Shown piece after piece: positions 10,230-18,691 of a stretch of DNA of 64,000 nt; the first letter of the stretch is position 1; each line of letters starts with the position of its first letter. The DNA is from Rhizobiales bacterium TNE-4 (GTDB taxonomy: Bacteria > Pseudomonadota > Alphaproteobacteria > Rhizobiales > Beijerinckiaceae). The notes beneath the pieces were generated by a model, which saw nothing but the letters and a program-made list of their open reading frames with translations, was not told where the DNA came from and ran no database searches. Location of the stretch: assembly GCA_019083985.1 (NCBI GenBank), contig JAHRCV010000005.1:83965-147964 (forward strand), in the 5' to 3' direction. Position numbers and translations under genes: made by a program.

Positions 10230-11429
10230 TCAATACTTGATCGCGGCGAAGAACATGGCGAAAAGCCCGTCCACCACGATCACCATAAAAATGGATTTCA
10301 CCACCGACGATGTGACCTGCCGGCCGAGGGATTCCGCCGAACCCTTCACCGCCATGCCTTCGAGCGAGGCGATGATGCCGATGACGAGCGCCATGAAAGG
10401 CGCTTTGATCAGGCCGACCAGGAAGGTGTTGAGCGCAATGGCCCCTTGCAGACGCGACAGGAAAACATCGGCGGAAATACCGCCATAAATCATCGCCACG
10501 ACGGCCCCGCCCAGAAGGGCCGCCATATCGGCGACAAAGGTCAGAAGCGGCAGGCCGATCATCAAAGCAAGAACGCGCGGAATGACGAGGATTTCGACGG
10601 GGTCGAGACCCATCACGCGCAGCGCGTCGATTTCCTCGCGCATTTTCATCGAGCCGATTTCAGCCGTGAAGGCCGAACCCGAGCGGCCCGCGACCATGAT
10701 CGACGTCAGCAATACGCCCAATTCGCGCAGGACGAGAATGCCGATCAAATCGACCACGAAAGGCGTCGCGCCAAAACGCTGCAATTGGAAGATGCCTTGC
10801 TGGGCGATGATGCAGCCAACCAGAAACGAGATCAGCACAATGATCGGCACGCCGCGCAGCGCAACCTGATCAAGCTGAAAAATGATGGGCGTCAGGCGGA
10901 TGCGCCAGGGCTGCAGCAAAAGCCGACCAAGTGCGGATACGATGGCGCCCAGATAGGACAAGCCCCCGACCATGTCCCGGCCTGACCCGACGACGTTCTC
11001 GCCAATGCTGGCCAGCGCGAGGATGACAGCCGGACCATCGGTCTTCTCATGCGGCGCATCGGCATCGTGCGAGGCGACTTCCTGCATCAGGATGTGCGCT
11101 TTCTCGCTCACTTGCGCGAAAACGATCTGATCCTTCGCCGCATTCTGCTGCAATCGGACAAGCACCAAGGCGCCAAGCGTATCGAGGCGCGGAATGCCAC
11201 TGCAATCGAGCGTGAGCTGACCTTGCGCGGGAATGCGCGCCGCAATTGCGCCGCGTGCGTCTTCGACCGCTTGCGAATGGTCCGACGTCCAATACCCTGA
11301 CAGCCGCAATACACCATCGCCCGCCGCCTCGACCTTGGGCGGCGCGGTTTCGAGCGCAGTAAAGGCAGGCGCTTGAGCCACTTGCGAAAGTCCGGTTACG
11401 GGCGGTTGAGACCCGCCTTTGAGCGTCAT
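10230..11429 (-). CDS. MlaE-family permease with fused N-terminal STAS (MlaB-like) domain
   Basis: About 399 residues from the chosen start. The N-terminal 130 residues hold a STAS-like fold (LRLSGYWTSDHSQ then LTLDCSGIPRLDTLGALVL), the equivalent of the separate MlaB subunit of E. coli. The rest is the MlaE membrane domain, with characteristic LVGCIIAQQGIFQLQRFGA and VAGRSGSAFTAEIGSMK segments. It is first in the four-gene Mce operon. The start is uncertain: an ATG at 11429 avoids overlap with the divergent epimerase gene (start 11467), while an upstream ATG at 11495 would overlap it. Neither has a clear ribosome-binding site. Confidence 0.9.
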   Translation of the reverse strand: MTLKGGSQPPVTGLSQVAQAPAFTALETAPPKVEAAGDGVLRLSGYWTSDHSQAVEDARGAIAARIPAQGQLTLDCSGIPRLDTLGALVLVRLQQNAAKDQIVFAQVSEKAHILMQEVASHDADAPHEKTDGPAVILALASIGENVVGSGRDMVGGLSYLGAIVSALGRLLLQPWRIRLTPIIFQLDQVALRGVPIIVLISFLVGCIIAQQGIFQLQRFGATPFVVDLIGILVLRELGVLLTSIMVAGRSGSAFTAEIGSMKMREEIDALRVMGLDPVEILVIPRVLALMIGLPLLTFVADMAALLGGAVVAMIYGGISADVFLSRLQGAIALNTFLVGLIKAPFMALVIGIIASLEGMAVKGSAESLGRQVTSSVVKSIFMVIVVDGLFAMFFAAIKY

Positions 11430-11466
11430 AACGTCCGAATCAGGCGGGGTCGAGACGGAGGCAAGG

Positions 11467-12456
11467 ATGACAAGGCGGACAATCGGGACGGCCATTCAAT
11501 CTTGGCCCGTGGCTGGAAGTTTCACCATCGCGCGCGGTTCGCGCACAGAGGCGGTCGTCGTCTCGGTGACGATCGAAGACGACGGCTTTCACGGCCATGG
11601 CGAGTGCACGCCCTATGCCCGCTATGGCGAGACGCCGCAGACCGTGCTGGCGCAGATCGAAACCGTGGTCGACCTGATCGAACAAGGTGGCACCCGCGCG
11701 GATCTCATCGGTGCGCTCAAGGCGGGCGCGGCACGCAACGCGCTGGATTGCGCGCTATGGGATCTCGAAGCCAAAAAGACGGGCGTGCCGGCCCATGTGC
11801 TCGCCGGGATCGACCGGCTCTCGCCCGTCACCACCGCCTTCACGATCTCGCTCGGTACACCGGCCAAGATGGCGGCTGATGCCGCCGCGGCCGCCGACCG
11901 CCCGATCCTGAAAATCAAACTCGGTGGCGGCACAGATGATACGGCGCGGATCGCCGCCGTTCGCGACGCGGTGCCCGATGCAACCCTGATCGTGGATGCC
12001 AATGAGGGATGGACGCCCGACGACCTCATCCGCAATCTCGATGCCTGCCTCGATGCCGGGGTGGATTGCGTAGAACAACCCCTCCCCGCCGCGTCCGACG
12101 ATGCGCTGTTCGGGCTCGACCATAAAGTGCCGCTCTGTGCTGATGAAAGTGCTCATGGCATCGCAGAGCTCGATCGGCTCGCCGCGCTTTACGACATGAT
12201 CAACATCAAGCTGGACAAGACTGGCGGGCTCACCGCCGCACTGCAGCTTGTTGAAGCCGCAAAAGCGCATGAATTGGGCATCATGGTCGGGTGCATGCTG
12301 GGCTCATCGCTCGCGATGGCACCGGCGTTCCTGCTGACGCCGCAAGCCCGCTTCGTCGATCTTGATGCGCCGCTCTTGCTTGCTAAGGATCGCGAGCCCG
12401 GCATGCATTACGAGGGCAGCATCGTCTATCCGCCGTCGCGCGCACTCTGGGGCTGA
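11467..12456 (+). CDS. dgcA: Enolase-superfamily epimerase (DgcA / L-Ala-D/L-Glu epimerase family)
   Basis: A 329-residue protein of the muconate-lactonizing group. Catalytic and metal residues are visible: KIKLGG (Lys pair), DANEGW (metal Asp), EQPL (metal Glu), CADES (metal Asp) and NIKLDKTGG (second catalytic Lys). The N-terminus (SWPVAGSFTIARGS, GECTPYARYGE) is the form found in the alphaproteobacterial group called N-acetyl-D-Glu racemase DgcA and earlier dipeptide epimerase. The start was chosen by a strong GGAGGCAAGG directly before the ATG. The substrate cannot be read from sequence; D-amino-acid or peptidoglycan-dipeptide turnover is the likely context. Its last 31 bases overlap the convergent MFS gene. 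Confidence 0.85.
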   Translation: MTRRTIGTAIQSWPVAGSFTIARGSRTEAVVVSVTIEDDGFHGHGECTPYARYGETPQTVLAQIETVVDLIEQGGTRADLIGALKAGAARNALDCALWDLEAKKTGVPAHVLAGIDRLSPVTTAFTISLGTPAKMAADAAAAADRPILKIKLGGGTDDTARIAAVRDAVPDATLIVDANEGWTPDDLIRNLDACLDAGVDCVEQPLPAASDDALFGLDHKVPLCADESAHGIAELDRLAALYDMINIKLDKTGGLTAALQLVEAAKAHELGIMVGCMLGSSLAMAPAFLLTPQARFVDLDAPLLLAKDREPGMHYEGSIVYPPSRALWG

Positions 12457-13583
12457 CGCCAATAGGCAAAAACCGCCAGCGCGACACCTGCGAGCGCAAG
12501 CGGCACCATCGCCCAGAAACCGCCTGCACCCGTGTGCTGGAACAGCCAGCCCGAGCCGAGCGTGAGCAACGCATTCATGCCGCCAGAGATCGCGCTCATC
12601 ATGCCTTGGGCTCTGCTCCGCGCGCCTTCAGGTGCAAAGCGCGCCAGCAAGGCAATACTGCCAAGATGCGTTGCGCCGAAACTCAGCGCATGGCTCACCT
12701 GACACAGCGCGAGGACGATCGGGCCGGGCGAGAACGCCATCACGACCCAGCGGAGCGCGGCAATGCCGCCGCCCAGAATGAGAAACGCAAAAGCCGGGAA
12801 ACGCGGCCCCACCGCCGAGCCAAAAAACCAGAACAGCAACACTTCGCCGAGAATGTTGAACGCCCAGATCACACCGATGATCTCAGCGCTATACCCCTCC
12901 GCCTTCCACAGGAGCGAGCCGAAGGCGTAGAGATAGGAATGGCTCGATTGGATAAAGGACGCCGCCACCAAAATCACGAGCAAGAATGCACCAAGCGGCA
13001 CGCGCGTGGCCGGCGCTTTCTCGATCCCACCTCCCAAAGCGCGCAAAGGCCACGCGAGCGGAACGACGCTCAGCATGCATAGCGCAATGCCCAACGGGAC
13101 GGCGACGATCCCGAATTGCGCGATCAGCAAGCCCCCAACCAGATTGGCAATGAAAAAGGAAATCGATCCGCCAAGCCGAATACGGCCATAATTGAGGCCC
13201 GCGAAATTCTGTGCCGCCTTGATGGTGAGCGCATCGGAAAGAGGAATGCTGGCCGATTGCAAAACCGCGATGAGTGCGGCGAGAAGGAGAAATGCCGGCA
13301 TGCCGGTGGCAAGGGCAGTGCAAGCGAACAAAAATGCGATCGCACCATGTGACAGCGCCAGAAACAGCGCCGGATCAATGCGCCGGTCAGCGAGCCCTGT
13401 GATGAAGGGTGCTGCGGCTGCACGAATGACAATCGGCACGAACAGCACAAGCGCAATTTCATCAGGCGATAAACCGCGCCCGGCAAGGAACACCGGAAAG
13501 AACGGTAGATAAAGCCCCAACCCCGCGAATAATCCCGCGATCAAGAGAGCAAGCCGGATGGCGAGGGAACGCGAAGCGGACAA
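12426..13583 (-). CDS. MFS transporter (MFS_1-like / HcaT-type)
   Basis: A 385-residue membrane protein with about 12 hydrophobic segments. The N-terminus (GLYLPFFPVFLAGRGLSPDEIALVL) and the loop GLADRR match the 3-phenylpropionate-transporter-like subgroup of the major facilitator superfamily (HcaT/YcaD-type). The substrate is not deducible. It overlaps the 3' end of the epimerase gene in a tail-to-tail arrangement and is divergent from the small gene at 13659. Confidence 0.85.
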   Translation of the reverse strand: MSASRSLAIRLALLIAGLFAGLGLYLPFFPVFLAGRGLSPDEIALVLFVPIVIRAAAAPFITGLADRRIDPALFLALSHGAIAFLFACTALATGMPAFLLLAALIAVLQSASIPLSDALTIKAAQNFAGLNYGRIRLGGSISFFIANLVGGLLIAQFGIVAVPLGIALCMLSVVPLAWPLRALGGGIEKAPATRVPLGAFLLVILVAASFIQSSHSYLYAFGSLLWKAEGYSAEIIGVIWAFNILGEVLLFWFFGSAVGPRFPAFAFLILGGGIAALRWVVMAFSPGPIVLALCQVSHALSFGATHLGSIALLARFAPEGARSRAQGMMSAISGGMNALLTLGSGWLFQHTGAGGFWAMVPLALAGVALAVFAYWRQPQSARDGG

Positions 13584-13658
13584 GGGCCAACGTCCGTAAC
13601 GATTTGGAAGGTTGATGCTCTAGACTGCTTGGGCGATTCGCGCGCGGGAGGCGAGCCT

Positions 13659-13931
13659 ATGATGAGCGAGAAAGACTTTGCAGCCATCGAGGAAGCGGTG
13701 CTGTCGACCGCCCGCGGCCGCTGGTTTCTGGCTGAGTATGCCCGCCGCATCCGCGCCGGCGAGACCGACCGCATCCTTCTGGCCCTCGCGGGCCTGGCCG
13801 CCCGGCTCGAAGCGACTGGGCCCCAGAATGCGCATGCGACGCTCCCAGCCAAACACGCCGACCCTTTTGCCATTGCATTGGCGGATATTGATGCGCTCCC
13901 TCTGACCGAGCGGCTGAGACTGACGGGCTAG
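13659..13931 (+). CDS. Small conserved alphaproteobacterial protein of unknown function
   Basis: A 90-residue soluble protein starting MMSEKDFAAIEEAVLSTARGRWFLAEYARRIR. The segment TARGRWFLAEYARR recurs in several alphaproteobacterial hypothetical proteins, but I know no function for it. The start at 13659 follows GGGAGG at good spacing; an ATG one codon later is equally possible. No membrane segment or cysteine motif is present. It lies between a divergent MFS gene and a downstream EamA transporter gene. Confidence 0.6.
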   Translation: MMSEKDFAAIEEAVLSTARGRWFLAEYARRIRAGETDRILLALAGLAARLEATGPQNAHATLPAKHADPFAIALADIDALPLTERLRLTG

Positions 13932-13994
13932 CCATGCACGGAACAATGTACCGCCTCCCTGCATCGTGACTGGCGGCGCAAGGCTCGCAATGGT

Positions 13995-14930
13995 TTGATC
14001 CCCGCCCGAAAGGCGGTTCCGGCGTTGAATACGGTTCTTGGCATCTTCCTGAAAGTCGCAGCGACGCTGGTTTTCGCGTTGATGTCACTCACCGTGAAAT
14101 GGCTGTCGAACGATTTCCCGACGGGCCAGCTCGTCTTTTTCCGTTCGGCCTTTGCGCTCATCCCGCTGATGATGTGGATTGGCTGGACCAGCGAACTACG
14201 CGATGCATTTTATACCAAGAATTTGAAAGGCCACATTCTGCGGAGCCTTGCCGGTGTCGGCGGCATGTTCATGAGTTTCGGCGCGCTGCATTATCTGTCG
14301 CTGCCGGATGCCACCGCCATCACCTACATCACGCCCTTGTCAGTGACGGTACTTGGTGCCGTCTTGCTCGGCGAGACGGTGAGGGTCTGGCGCTGGACGG
14401 CCATCGGCGTTGGCTTCTCAGGCGTGCTCATCATGCTCTCGCCCTTTCTCGGCGCGAGTGGCGGCCCCGATGTCGCTTTCGGTGCCATGCTCGGATTGAT
14501 CGGCACTGTGTTTTCAGCCTTTGCATCAATCGCGATCCGCAAATTGTCAGGCACTGAAAAAACCGGCGCGATCGTGTTTTATTTCTCGCTCATCACGTCG
14601 CTGTCCGGGCTTCTCACCATTGGCTTCGGCTGGAAGATGCCCACCACAACGCAATTTGGATTGCTCGTACTCGCCGGATTTTTAGGCGGCGTCGGCCAGA
14701 TCCTGCATACGGCGAGCATTCGTTTTGCGCCGGTCTCGGTGGTTGCGCCCTTTGAATATGTCACGCTGATCTGGGCCACCTTGTTCGGCTATGTCGTGTT
14801 TGGCGATGTACCTGCACCCGCTGTTTTGATTGGTGCGAGTATCGTCATCGCTGCAGGCTTGTTCATCGTCTATCGTGAGAGGCAGCTCGGCATTGCTGAG
14901 CGACGCGCGCAAGATTCCACCGCAGAATAG
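13995..14930 (+). CDS. EamA/DMT-family transporter
   Basis: About 300 residues with ten hydrophobic segments in two EamA repeats (first repeat includes FVFFRSAFAL-like QLVFFRSAFALIPLMMW and PDATAITYITPL; second includes PVSVVAPFEYVTLIWA). These are drug/metabolite exporters of the inner membrane. The frame opens at a TTG (13995); a second TTG at 14025, preceded by AAAGGCGG, would give LNTVLGIFLKVAAT as N-terminus and is at least as likely. It is followed after 4 bases by an MFS gene, so the two are probably co-transcribed. Substrate unknown. Confidence 0.85.
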   Translation: MIPARKAVPALNTVLGIFLKVAATLVFALMSLTVKWLSNDFPTGQLVFFRSAFALIPLMMWIGWTSELRDAFYTKNLKGHILRSLAGVGGMFMSFGALHYLSLPDATAITYITPLSVTVLGAVLLGETVRVWRWTAIGVGFSGVLIMLSPFLGASGGPDVAFGAMLGLIGTVFSAFASIAIRKLSGTEKTGAIVFYFSLITSLSGLLTIGFGWKMPTTTQFGLLVLAGFLGGVGQILHTASIRFAPVSVVAPFEYVTLIWATLFGYVVFGDVPAPAVLIGASIVIAAGLFIVYRERQLGIAERRAQDSTAE

Positions 14931-14934
14931 GCCG

Positions 14935-16146
14935 ATGCTGACGCCCCTCAACCGCGCCCTTCTCGTTCTGTCGGTGACACAGATCATCGCATGGGGCGCA
15001 ATGTTTTATGCGATTGCGCTCTGGGGTCCGCGTATTGCCGCCGAGACAGGCTGGCCTGATCTTGTGATCTATGGCGGGTTTTCGTTAGCGCTTGTTGGCT
15101 CCGGCTTATGGTCGCCCTTTTTCGGTCGTCTCATTGACCGCTATGGCGGCCGTTTCACAATGACGATTGGCTCGCTCATCAGTGCCGTCGGCCTCGCGCT
15201 TTTGGCCAGCGCACGCCACGAAATCATCTACGCGGCCGCATGGGCGATTATGGGCTGCGGCATGGCCGCATGCCTTTACGACCCCGCCTTCGCCACGCTC
15301 GCACGGATTTCTGGGGACGCACCGGCTCGCACACGGCGCGCGATTTCGTTTCTCACCTTGCCGGGCGGCTTTGCCTCAACCGTCTTCTGGCCGCTCACGC
15401 TCTTCCTGCTGCAATCCTTTGATTGGCGGCAGACGGCCTGGATGTATGCGGGATTTCTTTTGTTCATTTGCGCGCCGCTGCATCGCTTTGGCCTGCCCGG
15501 CCCACACGAACAAGAACCGCCACCCGCACCTGAAAAAGAGGGCAGCGAAACCCAGCCAGAAAAACCACCCCTGACCGACAAGAATGCGCGGCGAACCGCG
15601 TTCATCCTGTTTGCACTCGTCATCGCTGCGCATGGCTTCCCGACCTCGGCCTTGTCGGTCCATGTCGTGCGATTGCTCGATCTTCTCGGTCTGACTGAAG
15701 GCCAAGCGGTGGCAGCCGCCGCCTTGGTGGGCCCATCACAAGTTGGCGCACGAATCTTGGAATTGCTGTTCGGCAGGCGGCTATCGGCGATCGGCCTTGG
15801 GCTTGTGGCCACTGCACTCCTGCCCGTCGCTTTCTTGATCCTGCTCGGCGTCACCGTCTCGCCTGGTGCGGCCATGATCTATGGCCTCGTCTATGGCGCT
15901 TCGAACGGGCTTGTGACGATCGCGCGTGGCATCGTCGCCCTCTCACTCTTCGGTCGCGAAGGCTATGGCCGCACCTTGGGGCTAATCGCGGCTCCCGCGC
16001 TCGCCATCAAGGCGGCAGCCCCGCCGGTCTTCGCCTTGGGACTGGCTGCTTTCGGCCCCCATGCAATGCTCTGGGTGTCACTCGCGCTCGCCTGCCTTGC
16101 CTTCGGTGCAATGGCGCTGCTGGCGAGCCATAGGGCGCGGGACTAA
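14935..16146 (+). CDS. MFS transporter
   Basis: A 403-residue, 12-segment permease. The N-terminus (LSVTQIIAWGAMFYAIALWGPRIAAETGW) and GRLIDRYGGR loop are typical of the MFS_1 family. A Glu/Pro-rich hydrophilic central loop (about residues 190-220) separates the two halves. ATG 14935 was chosen because it starts 4 bases after the upstream EamA stop and avoids a long overlap. Its stop codon overlaps that of the convergent ferredoxin gene (16143-16146). Substrate unknown. Confidence 0.87.
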   Translation: MLTPLNRALLVLSVTQIIAWGAMFYAIALWGPRIAAETGWPDLVIYGGFSLALVGSGLWSPFFGRLIDRYGGRFTMTIGSLISAVGLALLASARHEIIYAAAWAIMGCGMAACLYDPAFATLARISGDAPARTRRAISFLTLPGGFASTVFWPLTLFLLQSFDWRQTAWMYAGFLLFICAPLHRFGLPGPHEQEPPPAPEKEGSETQPEKPPLTDKNARRTAFILFALVIAAHGFPTSALSVHVVRLLDLLGLTEGQAVAAAALVGPSQVGARILELLFGRRLSAIGLGLVATALLPVAFLILLGVTVSPGAAMIYGLVYGASNGLVTIARGIVALSLFGREGYGRTLGLIAAPALAIKAAAPPVFALGLAAFGPHAMLWVSLALACLAFGAMALLASHRARD

Positions 16147-16457
16147 GCCTCAGGCGCCAGCGTGACAGTCAGCCCGTCGAGCTCGTCGGTATAGAGGATC
16201 TGGCAGGAGAGCCGGGAGTTCGGCTCGACGATGGGCAGTTGGTCGAGCTGGTTCTCTTCCTCGTCGCGGGCCGGAAACAGCTTGGGCAGCCATTCGGGCG
16301 CGACGAAGACGTGGCACGTGCCGCACTCAGCCGAACCGCCACAGAGGCCTTCCATCGGCAGGCCCCAATCGCGGATGATTTCCATGATCCGCCAACCCTC
16401 AAGGGCCTCTAGCGTGTGGGTCTTGCCCTCACGATCGATCACATTGATCACGCCCAT
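16143..16457 (-). CDS. 2Fe-2S ferredoxin, adrenodoxin-like (second copy)
   Basis: A 104-residue ferredoxin distinct from the one at 1324. Ligands are in CGGSAECGTC (C-x5-C-x2-C) and RLSCQI. The start MGVINVIDREG gives normal family length; upstream ATGs would add 87 residues of implausible sequence. The acidic stretch DEEENQLDQLP after the cluster fits a partner-docking surface. It is divergent from the XRE-cupin regulator gene, 129 bases away. The electron acceptor is unknown. Confidence 0.88.
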   Translation of the reverse strand: MGVINVIDREGKTHTLEALEGWRIMEIIRDWGLPMEGLCGGSAECGTCHVFVAPEWLPKLFPARDEEENQLDQLPIVEPNSRLSCQILYTDELDGLTVTLAPEA

Positions 16458-16586
16458 TGGCGGTCGTCCCCGTCTTCCCCCGTCTGCCACGCCCCCATGG
16501 CTTGCATCTCCCGCAAGGAGCGTGAGAGAAGCAGACGCAGCACGCATAGGCGGTCCGGCCGCCATGGGGAAGAGGTAATTCAACGG

Positions 16587-17204
16587 ATGGGCATCGAAGG
16601 CAAAGAGCGGACACGCGACCTTGAGACCGGGGCGCAAGCCCTGTCGGGCCAGCTCGGCAAGACGGTGCAGCGCCTGCGTAAGGCCTATAACCTGTCCCTG
16701 AGCGAGCTCGCCGAGCAATCCGGCGTCGCCAAATCCATCATCAGCCAGATCGAACGCAACGAGACCAACCCGACACTCGCCACGATCTGGCGCCTATCGC
16801 AAGCGCTCGATGTCTCGATTGAACGCGTCCTCTCCTCGAGTGAAGACGAACCCTTCATCGAGAAAGTATCACGCGGTGATACGCCACTCCTCGTCTCTGA
16901 CGACGGCAAGGTGAAACTCGCCATTACCGGTTGGATCAAGACCGTCGAATGGCTGCAAACCTATGATGTCATCGCCGAAGCCGGCGGCGTGCTCGAAAGC
17001 GACGCTCATCAGCGCGGCTCCGTCGAAGCGCTTTCGGTGATGGAAGGCGAATTGGAAGTCGAGATCAACGGTGAAATCGAGACCGTGAAGGCGGGCGAGA
17101 CCATCCGCTATCGTTGCGACCGACCACACATCGTCCGTAATGCGACGAAAAAACCCGCGCATGCAACGATGATCTGCATCCTTAAAGCAGCGGTGATGGA
17201 CTAA
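16587..17204 (+). CDS. XRE-family transcriptional regulator with C-terminal cupin
   Basis: A 205-residue regulator. Residues about 23-78 form the helix-turn-helix (LRKAYNLSLSELAEQSGVAKSIISQIERNETNP); residues about 135-203 form a small cupin barrel (GSVEALSVMEGELEVEINGE, AGETIRYRCDRPHIVRN). This PuuR/SutR-like layout usually senses a small metabolite through the cupin and represses nearby genes. The start at 16587 follows AGAGGTAATT; the longer frame upstream overlaps the ferredoxin gene and is rejected. The divergent ferredoxin gene is an obvious candidate target. Confidence 0.88.
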   Translation: MGIEGKERTRDLETGAQALSGQLGKTVQRLRKAYNLSLSELAEQSGVAKSIISQIERNETNPTLATIWRLSQALDVSIERVLSSSEDEPFIEKVSRGDTPLLVSDDGKVKLAITGWIKTVEWLQTYDVIAEAGGVLESDAHQRGSVEALSVMEGELEVEINGEIETVKAGETIRYRCDRPHIVRNATKKPAHATMICILKAAVMD

Positions 17205-17237
17205 CGCCTCATCACTATAAGGCGTCGATGATGGCGG

Positions 17238-18182
17238 TCAGGGCTTTTTCGGCCGCGGCGGCGTTTCAATCGGCGGCAGCGATTTGATGTAAACGGCCAT
17301 CGCGGCACGATCGGCATCCGACAGACGCGATGTGTTTTTGATCACGGGCGCCATCGATCCACCGACGGAATCGTAATCCGGCGTAAAGCCCGTCTTCAGC
17401 AGTTCGGCAATATCGGACGCCGACCATTTTGCGAGCCCATTCGGGGCTTGCGTAATGTTCGGGACAAAACCCTTGCCTTCAGGATCAGGACCACCAGCAA
17501 ATCGTTGCGACGGAATGATCGCACCCGCCGCATTGCGCGGTGAATGGCACTCGGCGCAATGGCCGGGGCCATTGACGAGATAGGCGCCCAAATTCCATTG
17601 CGCATCGCGCGCCGGATTTGGCGTGAACGGCTTGCCATCCAGAAAAGCGAGCTTCCACAAACCCAATCCGCGCGTGATGTTGAATGGGAAATTCATCTGA
17701 TGCGGTTTCGACGCATCACTGACTTTGGGCAGCGATTTGAGATAGGCGTAAAGGTCCGCCACATCGTCCGGTTTCATCCGTTGATAGGATGTATAGGGAA
17801 AGGCCGGATAATAATGCCGCCCTTGCGGCGAGACGCCTTCGCGCATCGCGCGTGCAAAATCACCCAGCGACCAATTGCCAATGCCGACCGCGGGATCAGG
17901 TGAAATATTCGGCGCGTTCAACGTGCCAAAGGGCGTGTGAAACGCAAGCCCGCCGCCAAGTCGCGCACGATCATCCTGTCCCGGCGTCGCATGGCAGGAT
18001 GCGCATCCGCTTGCATCGAAGAGGCGCGCACCATTCGCGAGATCGGGCGTGCGTTTGTCGGCTACGATGGTCGCACCGCGTGCCATCCGCCATGTCTCTG
18101 GGGCAGAGAGCAGATAGAAACCGAGCACGCCGCCAAGAGCGAGCGTGCCCAGCGCCAATCCAACGGCGACGCCGCGCCGCAT
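17238..18182 (-). CDS. Diheme cytochrome c, membrane-anchored
   Basis: A 314-residue protein with one N-terminal membrane anchor (about residues 7-25) and two c-type heme sites, CASCH at 60-64 and CAECH at 209-213. The fold and spacing resemble the cytochrome subunits of membrane-bound alcohol and aldehyde dehydrogenases. It starts 7 bases after the upstream cytochrome c-556-like gene ends, so both are co-transcribed with the molybdenum hydroxylase gene. It would accept electrons in the periplasm and pass them to the respiratory chain. Confidence 0.88.
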   Translation of the reverse strand: MRRGVAVGLALGTLALGGVLGFYLLSAPETWRMARGATIVADKRTPDLANGARLFDASGCASCHATPGQDDRARLGGGLAFHTPFGTLNAPNISPDPAVGIGNWSLGDFARAMREGVSPQGRHYYPAFPYTSYQRMKPDDVADLYAYLKSLPKVSDASKPHQMNFPFNITRGLGLWKLAFLDGKPFTPNPARDAQWNLGAYLVNGPGHCAECHSPRNAAGAIIPSQRFAGGPDPEGKGFVPNITQAPNGLAKWSASDIAELLKTGFTPDYDSVGGSMAPVIKNTSRLSDADRAAMAVYIKSLPPIETPPRPKKP

Positions 18183-18189
18183 AATGGCC

Positions 18190-18624
18190 TTAGCCCTTCT
18201 TCACACGATAGACTTCGTGGCAAGAGCCGCAATTCTTCAAGACATTCGGGAAGTTCGCTTTGAAGCTCGCCTCGTCCTTGATGGCCGACGCTGCCGCATT
18301 GGCATCAGCGGCGAATTTGTCGAACGCCGCTTTGAAGCCGGCAGCATCTTCCCAAATCTTCGGGGAAGCGGATGTATCACCACCCGTTTGCGTGCCAGCC
18401 GGATAGAGCCCCGGCATCGTCTTGGCCGAATCTGCGTAGATGGCGAGCGAGCGTTGCACCTTGGCGAGATCGAAAGGCTGTTCGCCCTTGAGCATCGCGC
18501 CCGGATCGCGCGTTGCGCCACCAACGGCCTTCATAATGTCGCGACGCTGCGCAATCGCATCCTGCGCAATGACAGCACCAGCACCAAGCGCCAGAGCAAG
18601 ACCAGCCAAAACAAACCGCTTCAT
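18190..18624 (-). CDS. Cytochrome c' / c-556-like monoheme cytochrome
   Basis: A 144-residue periplasmic protein with signal peptide (cleavage near VIA-QDA, residue 20-21) and a single heme site CGSCH at 132-136 near the C-terminus, the hallmark of the four-helix class II cytochromes. Met31 in the first helix (RRDIMKAV) is placed to be the axial ligand of the low-spin c-556 type. ATG 18624 was chosen for the preceding AAGGGGA and the clear signal peptide; the open frame extends further upstream without sense. It lies between the molybdenum hydroxylase and diheme cytochrome genes. Confidence 0.88.
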   Translation of the reverse strand: MKRFVLAGLALALGAGAVIAQDAIAQRRDIMKAVGGATRDPGAMLKGEQPFDLAKVQRSLAIYADSAKTMPGLYPAGTQTGGDTSASPKIWEDAAGFKAAFDKFAADANAAASAIKDEASFKANFPNVLKNCGSCHEVYRVKKG

Positions 18625-18691
18625 ATCAAATCCCCTTCGAAGATCGCGTAACGCAGTGTCGTCACGCTTTATGTTGAAATCGTGAACGTCT

